Source: Sipunculus nudus
Taxonomy: Eukaryota; Annelida; Sipuncula; Golfingiida; Sipunculidae
Direction: 5' to 3'
Length of the DNA stretch: 64,000 nt
Assembly (NCBI GenBank): GCA_026874595.1
Contig: CM049321.1
Coordinates: 6,878,979 to 6,942,978 of the forward strand
Shown here piece after piece: positions 1 to 12,000 of this stretch; position 1 is the stretch's first letter; every line of letters begins with the position of its first letter. The notes below the pieces were generated by a model. That model had not been told where the DNA came from. It saw only the letters and a program-made list of their open reading frames with translations, and ran no database searches. Both the position numbers and the translations under genes were made by a program.

Positions 1-2290
1 AAGTCATACCTGTCTTACCCCCTACCTCACCATGGCCATATGGCCCAAGGTCACGGCCACGTCAGCTGACAGTAAGTCATACTGCTCTGACTCCTCTACC
101 TCACCATGGCGATCTGGCCCCAGGTCACAGCCACGTCAGCTGACAGTAAGTCATACCTGTCTGACTCCCCTACCTCACCATTGCGATCTGGCCCCAGGTC
201 ACGGCCACGTCAGCTGACAGTAAGTCATACCTGTCTTACCCCCTACCTCACCATGGCCATATGGCCCAAGGTCACGGCCACGTCAGCTGACAGTAAGTCA
301 TACCTGTCTTACCCCCTACCTCACCATGGCCATATGGCCCAAGGTCACGGCCACGTCAGCTGACAGTAAGTCATACTGCTCTGACTCCTCTACCTCACCA
401 TGGCGATCTGGCCCCAGGTCACAGCCACGTCAGCTGACAGTAAGTCATACCTGTCTTACCCCCTACCTCACCATGGCCATATGGCCCAAGGTCACGGCCA
501 CGTCAGCTGACAGTAAGTCATACCTGTCTTACCCCCTACCTCACCATGGCCATATGGCCCCAGGTCACGGCCACGTCAGCTGACAGTAAGTCATACTGCT
601 CTGACTCCTCTACCTCACCATGGCGATCTGGCCCCAGGTCACAGCCATGTCAGCTGACAGTAAGTCATACCTGTCTGACTCCCCTACCTCACCATGGCGA
701 TCTGGCCCAAGGTCACGGCCACGTCAGCTGACAGTAAGTCATATCTGTCTTACCCCCTACCTCACCATGGCCATCTGGCCCAAGGTCACAGCCACGTCAG
801 CTGACTGTAAGTCATACCTGTCTTACTCCTCTACCTCACCATGGCCATCTGGCCCCAGGTCACAGCCACGTCAGCTGACAGTAAGTCATACCTGTTTGAC
901 TTCTCTACCTCACCATGGCCATCTGGCCCAAGGTCACAGCCACGTCAGCTGACTGTAAGTCATACCTGTCTTACTCCTCTACCTCACCATGGCGATCTAG
1001 CCCCAGGTCACAGCCACGTCAGCTGACGGTAAGTCATACCTGTCTGACTCCTCTACCTCACCATGGCCATCTGGCCCCAGGTCACGGCCACGTTAGCTGA
1101 CAGTAAGTCATACCTGTCTTACCCCCTACCTTACCATGGCCATCTGGCCCAAGGTCACGGCAACGTCAGCTGACGGTAAGTCATACCTGTCTGACTCCTC
1201 TACCTCACCATGGCCATCTGGCCCCAGGTCACGGCCACGTCAGCTGACAGTAAGTCATACCTGTCTTACCCCCTACCTTACCATGGCCATCTGGCCCAAG
1301 GTCACGGCAACGTCAGCTGACGGTAAGTCATACCTGTCTGACTCCTCTACCTCACCATGGCCATCTGGCCCCAGGTCACGGCCACGTTAGCTGACAGTAA
1401 GTCATACCTGTCTTACCCCCTACCTTACCATGGCCATCTGGCCTAAGGTCACGGCAACGTCAGCTGACGGTAAGTCATACCTGTCTGACTCCTCTACCTC
1501 ACCATGGCCATCTGGCCCCAGGACACAGCCACGTTAGCTGACAGTAAGTCATACCTGTCTTACCCCCTACCTTACCATGGCCATCTGGCCCAAGGTCACG
1601 GCAACGTCAGCTGACTGTAAGTCATACCTGTCTGACTCCTCTACCTCACCATGGCCATCTGGCCCCAGGTCACGGCCACGTTAGCTGACAGTAAGTCAAA
1701 CCTGTCTTACCCCCTACCTTACCATGGCCATCTGGCCCAAGGTCACGGCAACGTCAGCTGACGGTAAGTCATACCTGTCTGACTCCTCTACCTCACCATG
1801 GCCATCTGGCCCCAGGTCACGGCCACGTCAGCTGACAGTAAGTCATACCTGTCTTACCCCCTACCTTACCATGGCCATCTGGCCCAAGGTCATGGCAACG
1901 TCAGCTGACGGTAAGTCATACCTGTCTGACTCCTCTACCTCACCATGGCGATCTGTCCTCAGGTCACGGCCACGTCAGCTGACAGTAAGTCATACCTGTC
2001 TTACCCTCTACCTCACCATGGCCATCTGGCCCCAAGTCACAGCTACGTCAGCTGACTGTAAGTCATACCTGTCTGACTCCTCTACCTCACCATGGCGATC
2101 TGGCCCAAGGTCACGGCCACGTAAGCTGACAGTAAGTCATACCTGTCTTACCCCCTACCTCACCATGGCCATCTGGCCCTAGGTCACAGCCATGTCAGCT
2201 GACTGTAAGTCATACCTGTCTGACTCCTCTACCTCACCATGGTCATCTGGCCCAAGGTCACGGCCACATCAGCTGACGGTAAGTCATACC
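1..2290. repeat. Tandem array, 73/74-bp unit with dimeric higher order
   Basis: About 31 head-to-tail copies, entering from the left edge and ending at about 2290. Two unit types alternate for long stretches: one has CTTACCCCCTACC, the other CTGACTCCTCTACC, giving a dimer of about 147 bp. Every unit carries GTCAGCTGAC (a palindrome, mutated in some to GTTAGCTGAC), then GTAAGTCATACCTG, and an AGGTCA motif. The array lies upstream of recognised CASD1 exons and so should be intronic. Open frames of up to 152 codons across it come from the repeat lacking stops and are not genes. Confidence 0.95.
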
Positions 2291-2965
2291 TGCCCAAATT
2301 ATTCCAAATGTGGCAGTTGTGTGCAAAGTTTATATAAATTCTGTATGTTCCAGTTATTCATTATGTGGCGATCGTGTATAAAGTTAATATGATTTTAGTT
2401 ATTATTATGTATTGATTTGATGGTAATGGAATGTTATTCAAAACTCCTGATATTCATTATTTTACCCATTGTATATCATTATATTTTATTAGCTACCTAT
2501 AGCTGCAGTGAAGGCTCCTATTCTGTTCCATGATTTAAAGGAACTTATTTTATTGTCTATTAATTAATAGTGATAATCAACCAGAAATTTTAATTTTCGT
2601 TATCATTAGTAAGGGATGGTCAATTGAAATGTCAACATCCTGTTTGAGGGCTGCATTCTGGAGACATTATTAGGTATTTGGTGGATACCAATATTAATAC
2701 ATCTAGCTATATATGTCAGATGTTGTCTGGTTCATGATATAATATTGGCACCCGTTGGACTGGGCCCAACTGCCCACTTATGGGCACAGATGGGCCCATT
2801 ATATGGAGGACATGCATGATTGCAACATAAATACAAAGGAGGATGAAAAAGGGAGTGTCAAAAAGTGCACACAATATAGAGGTGCCCGTCAGGAGGGGTT
2901 CCATTGTATCTGTATTTTTATAGTAATTATCCAGGTGTAATAGTAATTTTGGTTCCTTATTTCAG
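2291..2965. other. Intronic sequence, no feature seen
   Basis: AT-rich unique-looking sequence between the tandem array and the first recognised CASD1 exon. It ends in a pyrimidine-rich stretch and TTCAG acceptor at 2961-2965. I see no coding segment or structured RNA. Confidence 0.5.
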
Positions 2966-3045
2966 CTAATGCATTTCACTACCTATACATGGTACTGAAG
3001 ATTGTGGTCCTCGTAGTTGTCATGACGCTGCTGTATGCTTCTGAG
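2966..3045 (+). CDS. CASD1: CASD1 exon (a), transmembrane segment
   Basis: Acceptor TTCAG ends at 2965; donor GTGAGT starts at 3046. Two leading bases, then 26 codons ([19 protein letters not shown]...), a hydrophobic membrane helix. Phase 0 at the 3' end. Confidence 0.82.
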
Positions 3046-6000
3046 GTGAGTTTAACAGACAGCGCCACCTAGTGGTTGAACAAAAAAACACCTGCAGCTT
3101 AACCAAATGAAAATGGATTTGTCCCTTTTGTATTATGTATGCCCGAATTAGTTCCGAGTTATTATTTTCTCTCAATTGTGTCTGGATGACCAGAAGTCAC
3201 ATGAATATTAATTCCTTTACTTTGAAGTGACTTTATAAACAGGTCTGTCTTCAGAATATCTAGAAAGAATTTGGTTATTCATTAGGAGTCATTGTCATTT
3301 AATTGATTGTCATTCAGTTAATATATCATATTAAATTTGACTGATTATAGTGGTTGGGCAGATTTGATTGTACAGCAAAGCTCCCCAACCTGATGCATTG
3401 ATGTTGTGGTAAACAGCCAGTAATCTTACCATTAAGCTGGGAGTGATGGTTTAACACAAATAAAGTAATTTACTGTATCGTGTACAAGTTGACTGTCATC
3501 GAGTTATCTGTAAGATCCATCCTTTTATTAATGGGGTCAGAAATTCAACAAAGATGCAAAGGGATTTATCAACATGCTGAATTTAAAAGGAATTTTTTCG
3601 CACTTCATTTTGGTGGAAGGTGTTGTTAGAAAGTATACTAAAAACGCTAATCATTGATCGAGTTTATTTCAAGTGACGGTGCACTTGTATTGCATGAAGC
3701 GTTGTCAAAAATTACAAAAATATTTGCATCCTCATAGCGCCTGACATTGTGGTCCTTGTTGAAGTATGTAAAGGCACTCTGACGCCAGTACGCTGGTTGT
3801 AGACTGTCTACTGTCAGAGGGCTGAAATGGCACTAGCTTTCTATGTGGTTCTGTGTTTGATGAATATATTTTAACTCATATCAGGATTTAGGAAAATAAT
3901 GGTAAGCTGATGGAGTGTTAATCAGTGGTGTATAAACATGCATACTGGATATATTCAGCCTGGATTTAATTTAATTTTTTAAAACCTTGACATATATTTG
4001 TACATTTTCTTTCAGGTGCTGTTTGAAAAAATTTTCCTAACCCACCCGTTTAAGTCGTTATTTGTCCAGTCAGATGATTCTATTAACGAGTGGAGGTTTA
4101 GATGGCAGCTGGACCGCTATGTAAGTTCTGTTTAACTGATTATTGTATCCCCAGACAAAGTCGGGGGATACTATGTTTTCATACCGGTCCCACCGCAGCC
4201 GCATATAAATCTTGTTGGCGCGATAACTCAAAAAATATTTCACGGATCTTTACCAAACTTGGTATATGTATAGATACGGGTGAGAGGACGACGCCTATTT
4301 AAAGTGAGGTCATGACCTTGACTAGGAGAGTGTCTTTGACCTTGAATAGGTCCAATTTTGGGGAAAATCACACAAATTCTTAAATATCTCAAGAAATCTT
4401 GCATGGATTGGTCCAAAAATCAACTTGACCAAAGATCTTGGATAGTAATGTCATGTACTGGAAACAGGTGGCACCACCTGTTATTCTTTTTCTTGTTTTC
4501 GTGCCGTTTAATACCCCCATCATTGCCACTTGACAGTACTGTGAGCATTATAAGTCAAAAACTAATGGGCAGATTTCTTTCATATTATGCATATACATAG
4601 ACATGGGTTATGGGATGATGTATATATAAATTGGGGTCATGACCTTTCCTATTAGAGTGGCCTTGACCTTGAATATTGCCATATATGGTGAAAATTACAC
4701 AAAGTCATTAGTATCTCAATAAGGCATGCATTGATTGGTCCAAAAATCAACTTGACCGAAGATCTTGGATAGTGTTGTGATGTACGGGAAACTGGTAGCG
4801 CCACCTGTTATTCTTTTACTTGTTTTCGTGCCGTTTAATACCCCATCATTGCCACTTAACAGTACTGTGAGCATTATAAGTCAAAAACTAATGGACAGAT
4901 TTCTTTCATATTATGCATATACATAGACATGGGTTAGGGGATGATAGATATTGAAATTGAGGTCATGACCTTTTCCATGAGAGTGACCTTTTCTATGAGT
5001 GTGGTCTGATACAAACTGTTGATCTATGAGTGTGGTCTGATATTAATTGTTGCTGAAGATGGGGGGCCTATTCATAAAGGAAAGGGGGGGGGGGGGATTA
5101 ATTGTCTGGGGATACTATGGCACCGCTAGTTAATATTAGTGGAAGCTTTGGTTGTTTAATGATTTTCAATGGTTAAAAGATATAAAAAGTTCTGTTTTAA
5201 CCCTTTCTTTATATTTATGTGGAAGGAATTGGTTGTTGAATCATATTTGATGGTCTAGAGATAAAAAATGACCATTGATTGATCGATTCAATTAAGTGGA
5301 CCCTAACACTCAGTGTCAGTTATTATTAACAGGTTAGAAAAGAATATTCTAAGAACAGGGCGTAAAATGAACACCTTTCCTCCAGAAATGGCAGGTAGTT
5401 TTCTCAGGGGTCTGGTAAATGTCATCCAGGCACTGGACCCCTTTTCCGGCATTTTTTTTAATATTCATTTTACTCTGACAAAAAGACCAGCGACTTTTTC
5501 CCGCCGGAGGTGTGTTGACAGTTTTAACATTTCCTGTGTGATGCCTAACCGAGAATATGCCTCCAGTTAGATAGCTTGTTCTGTAAATAGAATATTTCCA
5601 TATATGGAACTAATAATCCTGGTAACTTTTAATGACGAAAGGTTGTTTGCTTACAGTGTCAGACTGGTAGCAAACTCCCACTCTTCTGGGCCAATTGTTT
5701 TGTTTTCCGCCTGAGAGAAGTAGATAAACCACTTGAAACAAACAATTTTGCGGTGTCAGGTGGACTTCTGTGGGGTCCAGCAAATTTTTTGGCCCTGTTT
5801 AAATAATTTAAATGGTAGGGCTAGATAATGATTATAAGTCATAAGAGCTTCTTGGAATACTAAGTTGACTATTTCTTGGTTCTGGTTACACCCTTAAAAA
5901 CCTTATATAGGCAATCCTTAAGGCAGGTTTATGTTAAGATGATTAAATATGTATTATTTGATATCCCCCAGATTTGTAACTGTCTTCTTATTGCTGTCTT

Positions 6001-9000
6001 TTCAGTCTGTGCTGTATGGAATGGTCTTTGCATTTGCATTGCTGGTGGCTCAAAAATTTAAATTAATTGATGAAACTAAAAGTAATCCATTATTCTCAAA
6101 GGGAATATCATGGATTGTATGTATATTCGCTGCATTGGGCCTGCTGGTAAGTGAACATTATTCTGTTCTGTATGTCTTAATTTGGTAGTATTATATTTAA
6201 AAGGTTCAACTTTTATAAAGCGTTTTCTCTCTTCTGTTACACATATCAGTAAGGGTCACAGCCAAATAGATTTGTTTCCAGGATTGCACACTTGGGTGAA
6301 AATTTTAAGAATTTTTTTCAAAGGTTATTATGTTGAAAGCAAAATGATTTCTTGGTGCTAGGTTTTTGATGACCTAAATATTACAATATTAAATATTACC
6401 TAAATATTAATAGCTTTTTCAGTTCGACTTAGATATGTCATACAACTTGTTTCAAATTTTTTTGTTGTTAGTATCTGTGTGGTTCAATCATGATATGCAA
6501 TATTACATTGGCTGACACTGTGTTTATGTTTGTTTCAGGCATATGGGATTTTTTCAGCTTTTTGTAGAAACAAAACTGAGTGTAATGATGTACACCCATA
6601 TATATCCTTTCTTCCAGTAAGTACACATTTTTTTTAACCTCTTGGTCACAGTTTTATTAGCTCAGCTGACTTTCAGTCATGCTGAGCTATAGCGATCACT
6701 CTTTGTCCGTCGTCCGTCTGTCCGTCCGTCCGTCCGTCTGTCCGTTAACCTGGCACAAATCGTAACCGCTGGACTTAGAATCTTGTAACTTTACATTCTG
6801 AGAGGTCATAAAAAATCTCCTTGGAAACGAGAAATTAGGTCTCTGTTACCCATATCCTTTGAGCTATTTGGCCCCAAAGTACCCCCCAGAATAGTAAAAA
6901 ATTTCATACAAAAACTTTAATATCTCATTAACTATATCACTGATGGTTATGATTTTTGGCATACATATCTATCATGAGATGTTCCATCAGTTCCTGCAGA
7001 CTGGTGGCGCCACCTGTATTTTTAGATTTTTTAAGAATTTTTTTCTCTATTTTTGAGACCTTTAAAAATGTGAACAACTGTTAACACGGCACAAATCCTA
7101 AAGACTGGACCTAGAATCTTCATTCTTGACACAGTGAGTGACCTATAAAAAGTCTCCATGGAAACCAGAAATTAGGTCTCTGTTACCCATATCCTTGCAG
7201 CTATGGGGCCCCAAAGTACCCCCCAGAATAGTGAAAAATTTCATACAAAAACTTCAATATCTCATTTACTACATCACTGATGGTCATGATTTTTGGCATA
7301 CATATTGATCATGGGATGTTTCATCAGTTTCTGCAGACTGGTGGCGCCACCTGTATTTTTCGATTCTTTACGAATTGTTTTCTCTGTTTTTGAGGTCTTT
7401 AAAAATGTTGACATCTGTTAACAGGGCACAAATTGTTAAGACTGGACCTAGAATCTTCATTCTTGACACAGTGAGAGACCTATGAAAAGTCTCCATGGAA
7501 ACCTGAAATAAGGTCTCTGTTACCCATATCATTTGAGCTGTGGGGCTCCCAATTACCCCCCAGAATAATGGAAAATTTGATTTTAAAAAATGCAACATCT
7601 CAATAACTACAATACAGATGGTCATGATTTTTGGCATACATATTGATCAAGAGGTGTTCCATCATTTCCTGCAGACTGGTGGTGCCACCTGTATTTTTTC
7701 AAATTTTTACAATTTTTTTCCCCTATTTATGAGACCTTTAAGGATGTAGTTATCTGTCAACAGGGTACAAATTGTAATGACTTTACCTAGAATCTTAATT
7801 CTTGACACACAGGGAGACCCATGAAAAGTCTCCATGGACACCTGAAATTAGGTCTCTGTTACCCATATCATTTGAGCTATGGCACTCTAAAGTACAGCTC
7901 GGAATAATGGAACATTTGATACAAAAGCTGAAGTATCTGAACAACTAATGCAGAGATCACCATAATTGTTTGCATGGATATTGATCATTGAGTGTTTCAT
8001 CAGTTTTTAGCTCAGCTGACTTTCAGTCATGCTGAGCTATAGCAATCACTCTTTGTCCGTCGTCCGTCTGTCCGTCTGTCCGTTAACCTGGCACAAATTG
8101 TAACCGCTGGACTTAGAATCTTGTAACTTTACATTCTGAGAGGTCAATGAAAAATCTCCTTGGAAACCAGAAATTAGGTCTCTGTTACCCATATCCTTCT
8201 AGCTATGGGGCCCCAAAGTACCCCCCAGAAAAGTAAAAAATTTCATACAAAAACTTCAATATCTCATTAACTACTTGACTGATGGTCATGATTTTTGGCA
8301 TACATATTGATCATGAGATGTTCCATCACTTCCTGAGGACTGGTGGCCCCACCTGTATTGTTCAATTTTTCACAATTTTTTCCTCTATTTTTGAGACCTT
8401 TAAGGATGCTGTCATCTGTTAGCGTGGCACAAATCGTAACGACTGGACCTAGAATCTTCATTCTTGACACTGAGAGACCTATGAAAAGTCTCCATGGAAA
8501 CCAGAAATTAGGTCTCTGTTACCCATATCTATCGAGATATGGGGCCCCAAAGTACCCCCCAGAGTAGTCAAAAATTTCATACAAAAACTTTAATATCTCA
8601 ATAACTACATCACTGATGGTCATAATATTCGGCATACATATTGATCAAGAGGTGTTTCATCAGTTCTTGCAGACTGGTGGCACAACCTGTATTTGTTAGG
8701 GTTTATTTTTACAATTTTTTCCTCTATTTTTGAGACCTTTAAGGATGCTGTCATCTGTTAGCGTGGCACAAATCATAACAACTGGACCTAGAATCTTCAT
8801 TCTTGAAACACTGAGAGACCTATGAAAAGTCTCCATGGAAACCAGAAATTGGGTCTTTGTTACCCAACCCTAGAGCTATGGGGCCCCAAAGTACCCCAGA
8901 GTAGTAAAAAATTTCATACAAAATCTTCAAAATCTCAATAACTACATCACTGATGGTCATGATTTTCTGCATACATATGGATCATGAGCTGTTCCATCAG

Positions 9001-12000
9001 TTTCTGCAGACTGGGTGCGCCACCTCTATTTTTTTCAAATTTATATGAATTTTTTTTCTCTTTTTTTGAGACCTTTAAAGATGTGGTTATCTGTCAACAG
9101 GGTACAAATTGCAACAACTGGACCTAGAAACTTCATTCTTGTCATACAAGGAGGCCAATGAAGAGTGCCTGTGGAAACTTGAAATTAGGTCTCTGTTACC
9201 CATATCCTTCAAGCTATAGGACTCTGAAGTATCCCTCAGAATAATGGACAATTTGATACGAAAGCTGAAGTATCTGAACAACTAATGCAGAGATCACCAT
9301 GATTCTTTGCATGGATATTGACCATTAAGTGTTTTTATTAGTTTCTGCAGACTGGTGGAGCCACCTGTATTTTTGTATCCTCCAAAACGAAGTTTTGCAG
9401 ATACTATGTTTTTGACCGGGTTCCTCCGCCCCCGCCACCTTTGTTTCCAGAGAGCTCCTCTGAGAAAAATGGACTGATTTTTCCGAAATTTACACTAATT
9501 ATCTAGTCACATGTGAACTAGTGCCTAACCAGTTTGTGTTGACCTCTGACCTTTCCCCTCTATCCAGCGTCCATTTGTGCGTCTGATCCACACATAAACC
9601 CTCATATCTCGGGAACCGTTTGACCAGTCAGGAAATAAAATTTATACAAATGTAGCCCTTGGATTGCTTTATAACATACACAAAAATGGTGGCGCCACCT
9701 GTAACCATGTTTGCACAGTGTCCATCTGTTCATCTGCCTTGGGTTAAAATCACTCATATCTCTGCAGTGAATTGACTAATTCACCTGAAATTCGGCATGC
9801 ATATACATCCAGGATAGCTTTCTTGATTTTATGACAGATGGCGCCACCTACATTCACGTTCACGCTGATCACATCCAAGCTCATATCTCAGGAACCGTTT
9901 GACCAATGGGCCAAAATTTTGCATGAGTATAGATATCACATAGCCACTCAATCCATGCCTCACTTCAACCGTTCCACTCTGATTTTGGCAGATACACGTA
10001 GTCACTTGTCGGCTACCCGTATTCTAGTTTTTAAAGTTTACACATTTTTTCTCTATTTTTGAGATATATAAATACAGACTAAATCTTGGCCTGTTGGTTA
10101 ATCTGTTTGATGCTTCAGTTGAATGGGTATATACTACCATTCTGATGATAAAATTTCCTTTAGCGAATCTCTTCCCAGTCAGCTGAGCGTCATGACCCAT
10201 GGGTCACTTGTTTTCTTTTAATTGGATTAAGTGCATTACTCCTAGTCAGGCATATTTATGCATTATACCTATTATACAACATTAAAACAATATCTATGAA
10301 ATCTAAGGTTTAATCAGTGTTTTCAAAACTGTATTGGGTGTGCATTTCAGCAAGATTATAACCCTCAGGAGTTGATGGAAATCCTCAACCCTAAATTGGA
10401 AAATTGCCCTTTGACTCCTTAACTCCTCAGAACTTGATTGCCAATATAGTGGAGAAAGTGATATGTAAATGTTCATTACTGGCAACATATTGTGTAGTTT
10501 AATTGAAAGGTGTCAGCATGTAACAAGCTATGTGGAAAAGTACATTTCCTAAGCCTGACCCTTGCTTGTCCACAAAAATCAAACAAAAGGTTGCTGTTTA
10601 TGAAAATAACTTCCATATTAAAAAGACAATTATAGAGGTAGTTGCTTCTGGTCAAGTGATGACTGAGTAATACAGTAAAAAATCCATGACCTCTGATGTG
10701 AATGGAGATATCAGCCATATATCATTGTTTATATATTGACCCTTGTCTTTTCAGTTATACCCCTGGGGTAAAAAATCAGGCTCTTTTATTTTTTTATTCT
10801 TTTGATTCAGACCATACTTGTGTCAATCTTTTGCCCAGTGGAATTCTTGTTGCCATTGTAACCAGATAATTTTTTTTATAAAATATAGTTTTAATCAAAG
10901 GAAGTTATACCATGAAAGAATTATGATGGTTTTTTCGACCATATCAGATTCAAATTTTGTTTCCATTCTATTGGATATTTAGTTAATATAACCATGATAT
11001 ATATTATATATTGATATAAGCAAAAAAGCCCAAGTCTCAAAGGGTTAGCATGGTGGCGTAATGGTAAGGGCCCCTGATTTGTGACTGCGAGGTTGGTGGT
11101 TCGAATCCTGTTCTGACCGCCGTCTGCGCTAAGGCTCCTAGCCAAAGTCTTTACCAGAAGGGTGATCTCTCTCGACAAAGGAGTAACCTTCTAGCGCCTG
11201 ATGTGGCTGCTTGGGTTGTATACTCTCCAGGGAGGTGAGAAAAGCCACAAGAAAGTACAAGCCTGAAAGACCAGGAAGGCAAAGTGTAAAGTGGGATGAG
11301 GCTAACATCATCAGTGATATCAGGTCATAAACCCCCACCCTTACCTTTTAAATGTTCCTTACCGGTAAATTGGTAAGGTGTGTTTTAGTGAGAACCCAGC
11401 TAATAGTTGTTAGCAAAAATGCTTAATGAGTTAGTTATGATAATATCTTTCCAAGTAAAAATTACATAAACTACAAAATTACTTTTCTTTCACTTACAGA
11501 TAATTTCCTATGTGGTGCTGAGAAACGTGCCAGGATGGCTTAGAACAAAATATAGCACATTTTTTGCCTGGTTTGGTCGGATATCATTAGAGGTAAGTCA
11601 CTTATAGCTTTAAGTAAATCCTGAATGTCTCTTAGAGCTTGAGCTTGGTAATGGTTTGAACGACCATATAAATGAACATAATTATGTTAATTGCTCTTGT
11701 TATCCCGACTTTGTCTTTCTTGTCATTTGCTTATAAAATTTTCTATCTGGGACACAATATCTCTAAAAGTTTTACTCAAATCTGCTTCTAATTAATTCAT
11801 CATATTTCATTTTTGCACCCGATTTAGCTCTCTAGACAACTTTTTCTTAAATTTCATTACAAATAAAATTGAGAACTAAGATGCCAGAAAACTGTCTGAG
11901 AAATATAACACCAACAAATAAATGAGACTTACTGAATTATTATTAACAAAATCTTCAAACAGTCTTCAAAGATTCATTTGGTACACAAAACATTTAATAA

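Noticed and set aside
1724-2182. 152-codon open frame in the tandem array
   Set aside because: The frame follows from a repeat unit without stops; copies elsewhere in the array shift frame at every 73-bp unit.
1-2290. CRISPR-like look of regularly spaced repeats
   Set aside because: Units are contiguous with no unique spacers, and the genome is clearly animal with introns.
11041-11118. Functional tRNA gene
   Set aside because: The head has tRNA boxes but continues into a SINE-like body, and I could not fold a convincing anticodon arm.
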